From assembly GCA_963736455.1 (NCBI GenBank), contig CAVTON010000001.1, positions 2,418,001 to 2,482,000 on the forward strand: DNA of 64,000 nt, in the 5' to 3' direction. Under the pieces are notes generated by a model, which did no database searches, was not told the origin of the DNA, and was given only the letters and a program-made list of their open reading frames with translations. Origin of the DNA: DAHUXD01 sp963736455. Its GTDB lineage: Bacteria; Acidobacteriota; Thermoanaerobaculia; UBA5066; Gp7-AA6. How positions within the stretch are numbered: position 1 is the first letter of the stretch; every line of letters begins with the position of its first letter. This document shows, in pieces, positions 29,487-37,783 of the stretch. The position numbers were made by a program, and so were the translations under genes.

Positions 29487-31340
29487 TCAGAGTCCGAAGG
29501 TCTTCACCAGGAACACCGCCATCTGTCCGCGGGTGACGGCGTTGCCCGGACAGTAGTCGCCGCCGCCGCATCCTCCCGAGATGCCCTCGGCGACGAGCTG
29601 GCCGATCCAGTTGGCGAACGTGCTCGGGCACGCGACGTCGGCGAACGGATTGGACGAGCACGCCGGGGGCGCGTACGCGGAGCCGTGCTCGCCTTTCAGG
29701 AGGAAGGCCGCCATCTGCTGGCGCGTCACGGGATCGTTCGGGCAGTAGTCGTTTCCGCCGCAGCCGGCCGTGATGCCTTCGGCCGAGAGCTCCTCGACCC
29801 ACGGAGCGAAGGAGCTCGAGCACGGAACGTCGGCGAAGACGCCCTGGCAGGCCGGAGGCGCAAAGCTCGAACCGTGGACTGCCTTCAGGATGAAGACGGC
29901 CATCTGTCCGCGGGTGACGGGGTTCTGCGGGCAATAGCGAAGGGGATCCGTGCCGCAGCCGCTCGTGATGCCGTCGTTGTAGACGGTGTCGATGTAGGAA
30001 AGGAAGGGATCCGAGGGCAGGACGTCGGCGAAGACGACCGGGATGGTCAGGCAGGACGCGCCGTTGATGCCGGGCATCATCTGCTCCGAGATGCAGCGCG
30101 GGTGGAACACGAGCGAGATGTATTGCCAGCCGAGAAGGTGGCAGTAGCTCATGATCGTGCCGTTGCCGACGCCCGGGTTTTCGACCGGCCCGCTGTAGCA
30201 GCCGGACTCGCCGTTGTAGCAATGGTCGATCGGAGGCGAGTAGCAGTGCGTGTGCACCGAGCCGACGTTGTGCCCCATCTCGTGAGCCGACGCGTCCTGA
30301 TCCCAGAGCTGCAGCGGGTACGTTCCGAAGACCTGCGTCAGGCCGTAGCCGCCGCCCCAGTCCGTGGCCGTGGCCTGGAAGTCCCCATGGCAGAGGACGC
30401 CGACCCAGGCGATGCCTCCCGACACCGGGTGGCCGCTCAGGTAATGGACGTAGGTTCTCGGATTGGTGGCCATGGGCCGGTTCGCATGCCACCAGTCGCC
30501 GAGCTGGTAGAGCTGCGTGAGCGTGTCGCCGCCGGTGTAGGGATCGGCGACGGTCCAGACGTGGATCTCCGCGACGACGAGATAGAGCGAAAGATCCCGG
30601 ACATAGATCACGTTGACGGCGCCGAAGAGCGTCAGGACGTAGGTCGCGAGCGCGTTGGCATCGCTTCCGAAGTGCGCGTAGAGCTGGTGGTCCGTCTCGA
30701 CGCGCACGGCCGCCTGCTTGAGCGTGACGTCGGGCAGCCGGGGCGCCGCGAAGGCCGGCGAAGCCGCCGCCGTCAGCGCCGCGGGGAGCGCCTCCGCGTC
30801 GCACTTCCAGGAAGCTTCCGTCGCCGCGGCATTCAGCGGCGAGTCCGCCTCGCGGACGACGAAGGACCGGCCCGACTCGTCCGGACCGACGTAGGAGTGC
30901 CCGGCGCTCGAATGGACCCAGGCGACGATCGAGTCTTTCGTCACGCCGAGATAGACCGACGAGTCGGGTTCGCCCTCGACGATCCCGGAGAAGTGCGAGA
31001 CGTCGGGCAGCGGCATCCGCGTCTCGCCGCCGGCTCCCTGCATCGTGATCTGCGCGCCGGGCGCCGCGATCTCGAAGCGGTGAAGCCGCAGTTTCCCGGT
31101 CTTTCCCGATGCGACGGGAAACCCTTCGATCTCGACCACCCCCGTGCTGCGATCGCGCAAAGCGGAAAGCGCCGCGGCATCGAAATCGAGACCCTCCTGT
31201 CCGGGCGCCGCCAGGCGGACCGCCGCGGCGGGCGAGGCGGTCGAATGGTAGGGGCTCGGGATCGTCGCCGCGGACGCCGCGAAGGCGGCGGCCAGGGCCG
31301 CGAACCCGAAAAGGACGGTCGGCCGGATCTTCCGCATCAT
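29487..31340 (-). CDS. Secreted zinc metalloprotease with three SLH-like repeats
   Basis: The 617-residue product begins with a signal peptide (MMRKIRPTVLFGFAALAAAF) after a good GGGAGGA ribosome binding site. It has a reprolysin/M12B-type prodomain region, then the catalytic HEMGHNVGSVH (about 349-359) and a Met-turn GNGTIMSYC downstream. From about 438 three SLH-like repeats follow, each with FADV, a GCG turn, a YCP motif and VTRGQMAVFILK. The cysteines in these repeats could form disulfides. The repeats would anchor it to the cell surface. Starts further upstream are open but lack SD support. Confidence 0.88.
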   Translation of the reverse strand: MMRKIRPTVLFGFAALAAAFAASAATIPSPYHSTASPAAAVRLAAPGQEGLDFDAAALSALRDRSTGVVEIEGFPVASGKTGKLRLHRFEIAAPGAQITMQGAGGETRMPLPDVSHFSGIVEGEPDSSVYLGVTKDSIVAWVHSSAGHSYVGPDESGRSFVVREADSPLNAAATEASWKCDAEALPAALTAAASPAFAAPRLPDVTLKQAAVRVETDHQLYAHFGSDANALATYVLTLFGAVNVIYVRDLSLYLVVAEIHVWTVADPYTGGDTLTQLYQLGDWWHANRPMATNPRTYVHYLSGHPVSGGIAWVGVLCHGDFQATATDWGGGYGLTQVFGTYPLQLWDQDASAHEMGHNVGSVHTHCYSPPIDHCYNGESGCYSGPVENPGVGNGTIMSYCHLLGWQYISLVFHPRCISEQMMPGINGASCLTIPVVFADVLPSDPFLSYIDTVYNDGITSGCGTDPLRYCPQNPVTRGQMAVFILKAVHGSSFAPPACQGVFADVPCSSSFAPWVEELSAEGITAGCGGNDYCPNDPVTRQQMAAFLLKGEHGSAYAPPACSSNPFADVACPSTFANWIGQLVAEGISGGCGGGDYCPGNAVTRGQMAVFLVKTFGL

Positions 31341-31450
31341 GGTTTTCCTCCCGAGTTCTCGCAGACGGCTTTCCCGATGGCCGGCTTCTTCGCAAGACAG
31401 GGGCCACGGGGAGGCCGGCTGGAAGCGTAGGCCGCACAGCGGGTTGTTCA

Positions 31451-31485
31451 CCGTGATGTCGGTCACCCGACACGCCGTGTCACGG
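31451..31485. promoter_or_regulatory. Nested dyad in divergent promoter region
   Basis: CCGTGA (31451-31456) pairs with TCACGG (31480-31485). Inside, TGTCGG (31457-31462) pairs with CCGACA (31467-31472) around a TCAC loop, and GACAC/GTGTC gives an alternative pairing. It lies between the divergent starts of the protease gene and the small secreted protein at 31570. It could be an operator or a cruciform; no known regulator family is matched. Confidence 0.35.
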
Positions 31486-31569
31486 CGCGCGGCGCGGCGG
31501 TGACATTCCGGGACCAAGTCGGGATATCTTCGGCCGGCCTCGACGTCGCCCGAAAGGAACACTCTGCCG

Positions 31570-32223
31570 ATGCTCCTCGCCCTCCTTCTCTCGACGACTC
31601 TCGCCGCTCCGGCGCCCACGCCGACTCCCGCATCCGGGTCCCGGTCTTCGCCGCCGAGCGCCCTCATCGGCCAGTGGGAGTCGGCCGTCCGCACGCCCGA
31701 GGGCGTGGGAAACATCCTCGAGTTCTATCCGGACGGGCGCGTGACGCAGATCTCGGCGTCCATGGCCGAGGCGGACTATCGCCTCGTCGGAGACCGACTC
31801 ATCACGACCTGGAAGGACCTGGCCACGGGGAAGACCTCGCAGGTCGAGACGCAGGTCGAGTTCGAGGGCGACGCGAAGTTTCTCGAGAAGCCCGACGACA
31901 ACACCGGCGACACCTGGTCCGAGCGCATCGGACCGGCCCCGCGAGGCGGCAATCCCCTGGTCGGAAAGTGGTGCTACATCTTTCTCGAGACGCTGCCGGC
32001 CTTCCGCGAGTTCGGAGCGACCCGCATGTACAACCGCCTTCCGGTCGTCGTCGTGCGCGGGACGTATTCCGTGGCGGGCGACGTCCTGACGGTGACCCTG
32101 CAGGGTCAGCCGCCCGGCCAGTATCCCTTCCGGTTCGACGGCGGCGCGCTCTTCATCAAGAGCCGCAGCGGGGCGGAGAAGGAATACAAGCGCCCCGAGA
32201 CGTCCCTCCTCGAGGGCTACTGA
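31570..32223 (+). CDS. Secreted protein of unknown function
   Basis: The 217-residue product has a short signal peptide (MLLALLLSTTLAAPAPTPTP) and then two copies of a lipocalin-like pattern: LIGQWESAVRTPEGVGNILEF followed by beta strands, and LVGKWCYIFLETLPAFREFG followed by RGTYSVAGDVLTVTL. The paired 'xGxW' starts suggest a tandem beta-barrel, possibly ligand binding. It is divergently placed from the SLH metalloprotease. I do not recognise a specific family. Confidence 0.65.
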   Translation: MLLALLLSTTLAAPAPTPTPASGSRSSPPSALIGQWESAVRTPEGVGNILEFYPDGRVTQISASMAEADYRLVGDRLITTWKDLATGKTSQVETQVEFEGDAKFLEKPDDNTGDTWSERIGPAPRGGNPLVGKWCYIFLETLPAFREFGATRMYNRLPVVVVRGTYSVAGDVLTVTLQGQPPGQYPFRFDGGALFIKSRSGAEKEYKRPETSLLEGY

Positions 32224-32265
32224 TCCCCGAAATCCCGGGCGACTCGGGCGGCGTGGCTTTGTCTC

Positions 32266-32600
32266 CGTAGGGGCGGCCCTTGCCCTGGATTGCCTTGTCT
32301 TCGTAGGGGCGGCCCTTGCGGCCGCCCGCGGGCGGGGGCAAGCCTCGCCTCTACGATTCTTCGGCTCTAGAGAGGGCAATGGGGTCAACGCTGAAAAGCT
32401 GAATTCAGGGAATTCAGCGTTGACCCCGGATCCTCTCTGAAAAGCTGAATTCAGGGAATTCAGCGTTGACCCCGGATCCTCTCTCGACGCTAATCTCGCT
32501 TCGGCGTGGGCGAGAGTGAAGGGGAACGATCGATTCGGCTCTCGTAGGGGCGGCCCTTGGGCCGCCCGGGCGGGGCAAGCCGCGCCCTATACGATGCTTC
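32266..32600. repeat. Intergenic repeat cluster with GC-rich hairpin units
   Basis: CGTAGGGGCGGCCCTTG occurs at 32266-32282, 32302-32318 and 32543-32559. In the latter two the arms continue into GGCCGCCC and a partner ending in CTACGAT or ATACGAT, giving long imperfect hairpins. The two long units flank the palindromic tandem at 32382-32482. The gap 32224-32627 holds no gene; it looks like a nest of dispersed intergenic repeats. Confidence 0.7.
32382..32482. repeat. Palindromic tandem repeat, about 46-bp unit
   Basis: GGGGTCAACGCTGAA (32382-32396) is perfectly complementary to TTCAGCGTTGACCCC (32413-32427). An inner GCTGAATTC/GAATTCAGC palindrome is also present. The unit from CTGAA to GGATCCTCT is repeated once, with a period of about 46 bases. 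The very high identity and AT-bearing arms differ from the surroundings. It may be a REP-like or miniature mobile element. Confidence 0.75.
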
Positions 32601-32627
32601 GGCTCTAGCGACTTTCGTTCCAGACCA

Positions 32628-35414
32628 CTAGGGGAGGCCGAACGTCTTGACGAGAAAGACCGCCATCTGGCCGCGGGTGTTCGCGGCGTCCGGACAGTAG
32701 TCGCCGCCGCCGCACCCTCTCGTGATCCCCCGGCCCGCGAGGTCCTCGATCCAAGGATCGAAGGTTCCACCGGTGCACGGCACGTCCAGGAAGACGGCGC
32801 CGCTGCAATTCGGCGGCGCGTAGCTCGAGCCGAGCGATGCCTTCAGGAGAAAAACGGCCATCTGCGCGCGGGTGACCCGGGCGCCCGGACAGTACTGCAG
32901 CGGGCTCGTGTTGCAGCCGCCCGTCACGCGCAGCGTGTAGAGCTCCTCGATCCAGTCGGCGAAGAGCGAGGGGCACGCGACGTCCTGGAAAACGCCCGTG
33001 CACACCGGAGGAACGTGGGCGGCACCGAGCCTCGACTTCAGCAGGAAGACCGCCATCTGTGCGCGCGTGACGGCGTCATCGCGGCAGAAGCTGCCGCCGG
33101 TACAGCCGGCCGTGACGTGGTTGCGAAAGATCTTCTCGACGTACGCATGGAACGGGTCGGACTGCGGCACGTCGAGGAAATCGGCGAGCCAGCCGCCGTA
33201 GAGCGTTCCGGAGGTCGTGTCGGGATCGACGAGCGTCACGTCGTCGAGAGTCCCCGGCGAGAGGATGGGGGTCGTCGCGGCGGCGGACGCCGCGCCGGTG
33301 ACGGCGACATCTGACGCGGGAAGGCCGCCGATCGCGACGGAGGCGCCGTCCACGAAGCCCGAACCCGTCAGCACGACCGGATTCGCGGCGGCCGCGTCGC
33401 CCGAGCCGGGAGCGATGCCCTCGACCGAGGGCCCGGCGGGACTGGAGGTGATCGTCAGGATCGCCTCCGTGCTCGTGCGCGACTGGCCATCCGGGTTCGT
33501 CACGGTGACGGTGCGGGGTCCGGGGGCGGCTCCGACCGTGTCGAGGTCGAGCGTGAGGGAGGTCGGGCCGGTCACCGTCGCCGAGTTGACCGTGACGCCG
33601 GAGCCCGAGACCGACGCCGAAAGCCGCTTCGCATAGTCCGGGCCCGGGTCGAAGAAGCCGGAGCCCGCGACCGAGCTTCCGGTCACGACGACCGAGACGG
33701 AAGCCTGGCCCGGCGCAATCGCCGCAGGCGTGGCGCTCGCGGGAATCGCCGGGGCGGGCGCCTTGAGCTCGGCCACGCGCACGCCCCAGGAGTCGGTGCT
33801 GCTGCAGTACTCCTGGATCGTCCACAGGGTCATGTCGTCGTCCGGGTCGAGGCTCGTGTACGAGTAGTCGCCCCACCGGCGCGGACCCCCCGGATCGGCC
33901 GCGGGGTTGTAGGCCGCCGTGCTCGACGTGAAGAGCGACGGCGACTGGAGGGTTCCGGCGGGATCGCCAGACAGGCGTCCCGACGTGACGGCGTTGGCGT
34001 GCTCGTTCGAGCCGGCCGCGCTCGATCCGATCGCGGCGTGCCCCTGGCCCGACACCATGATCGAGGGCATCCAGTAGAAACGGGGGTTCGCCGCGGAATC
34101 GAAGAGCGTGCCCGACTGGACGAGCGCCGGCGCGCCGCCCGTGACGTCGATCTCGTACCAGCGCGCGCCGTCGCGGTCTCCGGAGTCGCTTCCGGCGCCC
34201 GTCGAGTCAACCGCGATGTTGTGCGCCGTCCAGATGTGGCCGCCCCGAAGCTTCGCGTCGCCCAGGCGATCGTCGATCGCATCGAGCTGCCCGTCGGTGC
34301 CTCCCGTGTTGCCCAGGTGCGGCACGGAGAGGGGCAGCGCGGTCGTGGGAACGTCGAGGACGAGATTGCCCGAGATGCCCGCGGGCGGCCAGGCCCCCGG
34401 AGCGCTGTACGTGATTTGCCGGAGCACGAGCTCGCTCGTCACGGGAAGGACGTTGTTGACGCCGATCGCCCAGGACTCGGCCGCCGCGGCGTCGGCGAGG
34501 TTGTCGACGCCCTGCGGCGTGTAGGGCCCGGTTCCGTCGGGAGTGCCCGTGAGGTTTCGATATGCCACGACGCTCGAGGAGGCCGTGAGGTCCCCTCCGC
34601 CGCCCGAAACGACCTCGCTCTTGCGGACGACGTGGACCGACGTGCCCGTGAAAGCGCCCCTCTGTCCATCGAAGAGGTTTCCGCCGATGACGAGGGCGTT
34701 GGCGTCCACGCCGAGCGTTCCGACGTCGAAGAAGAGCCCCGCGTCGCCCGCCGGCGCATCGAGGTCGTGCTCGAAATAGGAGAACGTCCAGGTCGTCGCC
34801 AGCGAGATCGTGGCGCCTTCGGAGGCGGCGATCAGGACGCGGTTGTCGTCGAGGGAGATGCCGAAGGTCAGGGCCGTGACGATCCACACGCCGGAGAGCC
34901 GGTCGTAGCGCACGCGAAGCGAGAACGTCGGCGCGCCGTTTCGAATCGCGGCGAAGAAGACGTCCGAGCCGGCATCGAGGCCGCCGTCGAGCTGGCCGGT
35001 CGTCTTGTCGAAGGTGCGCAGGCGCCCGTTGATGCCGACCAGAAACTGCGTTGGGCCGACGGCACCCATCGTGTCCGGGGGAAACGAGCTCGAGTCCGCC
35101 AGGCTCGCGCCGAGAAAGCTGACCCCGAGCGACTGCGGCTCCCGCGGGGCCGGAAGAGCGACCGATCCGGATCCGGACGCGGCCGTGGAGCGCCCCGCGG
35201 CCACGGGCGAGCCCGCCGGCGAGGCGAGGGGGCGGCGGCGCGCAGCGAAGCGAGGCGGCGCCGGCCGGGGCCCCTGGAGCCTTTCCGCAGCGGTCTGGGC
35301 GACGGCGATTTCCGCTCCCGTTTCCCGATAGGGATGCGCCGGGCCTGCGAGCAGCGGGGCCGCCCCGGCGAGACTCAGGAGGACGACCGCGAAGGCACGA
35401 ATCTTCTGGGACAT
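32628..35414 (-). CDS. Large secreted protein with three C-terminal SLH-like repeats
   Basis: The 928-residue product has a signal peptide (MSQKIRAFAVVLLSLAGAA), a roughly 500-residue beta-rich domain with no recognised catalytic motif (includes FPPDTMGAVGPTQFLVGING and a DRLSGVWIVTALTF segment), and two IPT/Ig-like segments (about 530-735). Three SLH-like repeats from about 742 carry CTGGSFC, YCPGARVTRAQMAVFLLK and YCPDAANTRGQMAVFLVK. The N-terminal half resembles exported proteins annotated only as hypothetical in Acidobacteria-like genomes. The surface-anchoring repeats are the same type as in the protease at 29487. It diverges from the formamidase gene. Confidence 0.82.
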   Translation of the reverse strand: MSQKIRAFAVVLLSLAGAAPLLAGPAHPYRETGAEIAVAQTAAERLQGPRPAPPRFAARRRPLASPAGSPVAAGRSTAASGSGSVALPAPREPQSLGVSFLGASLADSSSFPPDTMGAVGPTQFLVGINGRLRTFDKTTGQLDGGLDAGSDVFFAAIRNGAPTFSLRVRYDRLSGVWIVTALTFGISLDDNRVLIAASEGATISLATTWTFSYFEHDLDAPAGDAGLFFDVGTLGVDANALVIGGNLFDGQRGAFTGTSVHVVRKSEVVSGGGGDLTASSSVVAYRNLTGTPDGTGPYTPQGVDNLADAAAAESWAIGVNNVLPVTSELVLRQITYSAPGAWPPAGISGNLVLDVPTTALPLSVPHLGNTGGTDGQLDAIDDRLGDAKLRGGHIWTAHNIAVDSTGAGSDSGDRDGARWYEIDVTGGAPALVQSGTLFDSAANPRFYWMPSIMVSGQGHAAIGSSAAGSNEHANAVTSGRLSGDPAGTLQSPSLFTSSTAAYNPAADPGGPRRWGDYSYTSLDPDDDMTLWTIQEYCSSTDSWGVRVAELKAPAPAIPASATPAAIAPGQASVSVVVTGSSVAGSGFFDPGPDYAKRLSASVSGSGVTVNSATVTGPTSLTLDLDTVGAAPGPRTVTVTNPDGQSRTSTEAILTITSSPAGPSVEGIAPGSGDAAAANPVVLTGSGFVDGASVAIGGLPASDVAVTGAASAAATTPILSPGTLDDVTLVDPDTTSGTLYGGWLADFLDVPQSDPFHAYVEKIFRNHVTAGCTGGSFCRDDAVTRAQMAVFLLKSRLGAAHVPPVCTGVFQDVACPSLFADWIEELYTLRVTGGCNTSPLQYCPGARVTRAQMAVFLLKASLGSSYAPPNCSGAVFLDVPCTGGTFDPWIEDLAGRGITRGCGGGDYCPDAANTRGQMAVFLVKTFGLP

Positions 35415-35484
35415 GTCCTCTCCTGTTTCCGGCGGCGGTAGAGGGGTAGATTAGCAGCAGCGATCGGCGAAGGAGGAGCCAGGC

Positions 35485-36504
35485 ATGCGGACGACTCTCG
35501 CGGCGGCAGCTCTCTGCGGCGTGGCGGCGGCGCTTCCGGCGGCCGATCCTCCGGTGCTCCACTACGTGCCGAAGCACGAGGAGCTCGTCTACACGTTCGG
35601 CGGTGCCGCCCCCGCGCGGCACATCGCCCCGGGCACGCGCATCGTGACCTGGACCGAGGACTGCTACGACGGCGCGGTCACGCGTCCGGACCAACTTCCG
35701 TCGAAGGTCGCGCCCATCGGCCACGACAACCCGCAGACGGGGCCGTTCTACGTGGACGGCGCCGAACCCGGCGACACGCTGGCGATCCACATCGAGAAAC
35801 TCGAACCGGCGCGCGCCTACGGGATCTCGTCCTCGTTTCCGGGATTCGGCGCTCTGAACGGAACGGACCGCACCGCGATGCTCCTTCCGGATCTGCCCGA
35901 GACGGTCTGGTTCTACGAGGTGGATCGCGCGCGGGGCGTCGCGCGGACGCACTCGACCGACGGAAAGAAGACATGGGAGGTCCCGCTCGCCCCGTTTCTC
36001 GGCTGCCTCGGCGTCTCGCCGGGCAACGGCGAGGTCCGCTCGACGATCGTTCCGGACAGCTTCGGCGGAAACATGGACTGCCCGGAGGTGAAGGCCGGCA
36101 ACACGGTCTACCTGGGGGTGCGCGTGCCGGGGGCCCTGGTCTCCTTCGGCGACGGCCACTTCGCGATGGGAGACGGCGAGATCATCGGCACGGCCGTCGA
36201 GGGAGCGATGAACGTGGAGCTGACGGTCGACCTCATCAAGCACCGCGAGACCGCCTGGCCGCGAATCGAGAACGCCGAATGGATGATGTCGCTCGGCGCG
36301 GCGCGGCCGCTCGAGGACGCCGCGCGCGTCGCCTTCAAGGACATGGTCCAGTGGGTCATGGAGAAGACGGGTCTCGGCCTGCTCGATGCCTACGAGTTCG
36401 TCTCGCAGAACGCCCGAACGCCGGTGGTCGAGATGGTCGACCCTCTCTACACGGTTCTCGTCGAAATCCCGAAGAACCGCCTTCCGGCCGTGGCGGCGCG
36501 GTAA
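35485..36504 (+). CDS. Exported acetamidase/formamidase-family protein
   Basis: The 339-residue product starts with a signal peptide (MRTTLAAAALCGVAAALPAA) and has the acetamidase/formamidase core: NPQTGPFYVDGAEPGDTL and GNMDCPEVKAGNTVYLGV, and FGDGHFAMGDGEIIGTAVE. Such enzymes hydrolyse short amides to ammonia and acids. A signal peptide is common for the family in this type of bacterium, implying periplasmic action. Only 13 bases separate it from the selenoprotein gene, so they may be cotranscribed. Confidence 0.85.
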   Translation: MRTTLAAAALCGVAAALPAADPPVLHYVPKHEELVYTFGGAAPARHIAPGTRIVTWTEDCYDGAVTRPDQLPSKVAPIGHDNPQTGPFYVDGAEPGDTLAIHIEKLEPARAYGISSSFPGFGALNGTDRTAMLLPDLPETVWFYEVDRARGVARTHSTDGKKTWEVPLAPFLGCLGVSPGNGEVRSTIVPDSFGGNMDCPEVKAGNTVYLGVRVPGALVSFGDGHFAMGDGEIIGTAVEGAMNVELTVDLIKHRETAWPRIENAEWMMSLGAARPLEDAARVAFKDMVQWVMEKTGLGLLDAYEFVSQNARTPVVEMVDPLYTVLVEIPKNRLPAVAAR

Positions 36505-36517
36505 ACTCTCAGCCGCC

Positions 36518-37192
36518 ATGCGCATTTTCAAGAAGATCCTGATCGGTCTGGCGATCGTCGCGGCGCTCGCGCTCGCGGGCGTGACGTACATGATCGGCGG
36601 ACCGAAGAACCTCATCGGGATGCTGCGCTACGACCAGCGCCAGGAGGGCAGCCTCAGGGTCGGCGACCGCGCTCCCGAGGTCGGGCTTCTCGCCCTCGAC
36701 GGCAGGACGCCGGTCCGGCTCTCGGAGCATCTCGGGGAGAAGCCGACCGTCCTCATCTTCGGCAGCTTCACCTGACCGCCCTTCCGCCGCTCGGTCGAGC
36801 GCGTCCAGGCAATGCAGAAGAAGTACGGCGACCGTGTCCGGTTCCTGACGCTCTACATCAAGGAAGCGCATCCGACCGACGAATGGCAGATGGATTCGAA
36901 CGAGAAGGAGGGCGTCTGCTACCCGCAGCCGACCTCGCTCGCCGACCGCGTCCGCATCGCCAACGACTTCGTCAAGCGCTTCCACTACGAGATCCCGATG
37001 CTCGTGGATCCGATCGAGAACCCGGCCAACCAGGCCTACGCCGGATGGCCGGAGCGCTTCTATGTCGTGGACGAGCACGGAACGATCGTCTACAAGGGCA
37101 AGCCGGGGCCGTTCGGCTATCACCCCGAGGAAGTCGAGGCGTGGCTGGCTCAGCGATTCGGGAGCATCAGCTCGCCGCCTTCGGGCTCCTGA
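36518..37192 (+). CDS. Iodothyronine-deiodinase-family selenoprotein (TGA = Sec86)
   Basis: The 224-residue product has an N-terminal membrane anchor (MRIFKKILIGLAIVAALALA) and a thioredoxin-fold domain. At codon 86 an in-frame TGA sits in FGSFT-U-PPFR, the deiodinase active-site motif. The frame then continues for 138 codons with deiodinase hallmarks: FLTLYIKEAHPTDEWQM, WPERFYVVDEHGTIVYKGK and GPFGYHPEEVEAWL. Vertebrate deiodinases have matching GSCTUPSF, EEAHASDGW and YKGKSGPWNYNPEEV. A SECIS-like hairpin follows the TGA. Bacterial homologues exist with unknown function; a redox or reductive-dehalogenation role is possible. No TGA-independent start with an SD is seen downstream. The 3' end overlaps the convergent gene by 26 bases. 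Confidence 0.9.
36773..36801 (+). promoter_or_regulatory. Candidate bacterial SECIS element
   Basis: The TGA is at 36773-36775. A 5-bp stem, CGCTC (36788-36792) with GAGCG (36797-36801), encloses the tetraloop GGTC. The loop starts 17 bases after the TGA and opens with G, as bacterial SelB-recognised elements require. GGUC is also the apical loop of the E. coli fdhF SECIS (from memory). The lower stem is weak, so this remains a prediction. Confidence 0.75.
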
Positions 37193-37661
37193 ACTCGTTT
37201 CGCCGATTCCAGAGATAGACGAGGATCGCGACGTTGACGGCGAGCAGGGCATAGCGCCGGAAACTCTCCGGGCGGCGTGCGATTTCGATCAGCTCCGGCG
37301 GGATGCCGAGCGCCGTCAGCACGATGGTGAAGTAGGGCGCCCAGGGGATCCGCATCGCGAGGAGAATCCCCTCCGCGGCGAAGACCAGGGCGATCAGGAT
37401 CGAGGCGGCGGCAATCGCCTTGACCTGTCCGCTCGTCAGCGCGTCGAGGATCCGCGACAGATGCTCGACCAGCACGGCGCGCGTCTGGACCCCGAGGAAG
37501 CGGGCGATCGCCATCGGCTCGGAATCATGGGAGAGCCTCGCGAGGCGCAGCGCCGCGGCGCCGATCATCAGGAAGGCCACCGACTTGATGCACTTGAAAA
37601 CGATGATCCAGAGAAAGCCGGCCGAGAGCTTCGGCCGGGAGGCGGTCGCGGCGGGAGTCAT
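37167..37661 (-). CDS. DUF2127-like small membrane protein
   Basis: The 164-residue product begins MTPAATASRPKLSAGFLW and has four hydrophobic segments, including VFKCIKSVAFLMIGAAALRL, AIAAASILIALVFAAEGILL and YALLAVNVAILVYLW. DUF2127 proteins share a similar four-helix layout and an RIPWAPYFTIVLT motif in the third segment. Function is unknown. The start chosen excludes a longer frame that does not look coding. It converges on and overlaps the selenoprotein's 3' end by 26 bases. Confidence 0.72.
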   Translation of the reverse strand: MTPAATASRPKLSAGFLWIIVFKCIKSVAFLMIGAAALRLARLSHDSEPMAIARFLGVQTRAVLVEHLSRILDALTSGQVKAIAAASILIALVFAAEGILLAMRIPWAPYFTIVLTALGIPPELIEIARRPESFRRYALLAVNVAILVYLWNRRNEFRSPKAAS

Positions 37662-37783
37662 GGGGTGCGGAGTTTCGCACAGGGGAATCCGGCAGGCGAG
37701 TATGGGGTTCTGCGGGTGGCGCCTCGCAGTCGGCGATCTCCGGCCGGGCGCGGGTAGCGTATCCTCGACCACACGGAGCCCAC

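Noticed and set aside
32266..32600. CRISPR array
   Set aside because: Two units in tandem with no spacer of regular length and with palindromic, GC-rich flanks; this is a repeat nest rather than an array.
36773..36775. TGA in the deiodinase-like gene as a true stop or pseudogene
   Set aside because: The frame is preserved on both sides and the TGA falls exactly at the catalytic Sec position of the family, with a SECIS-like hairpin; a random nonsense mutation there would be unlikely.
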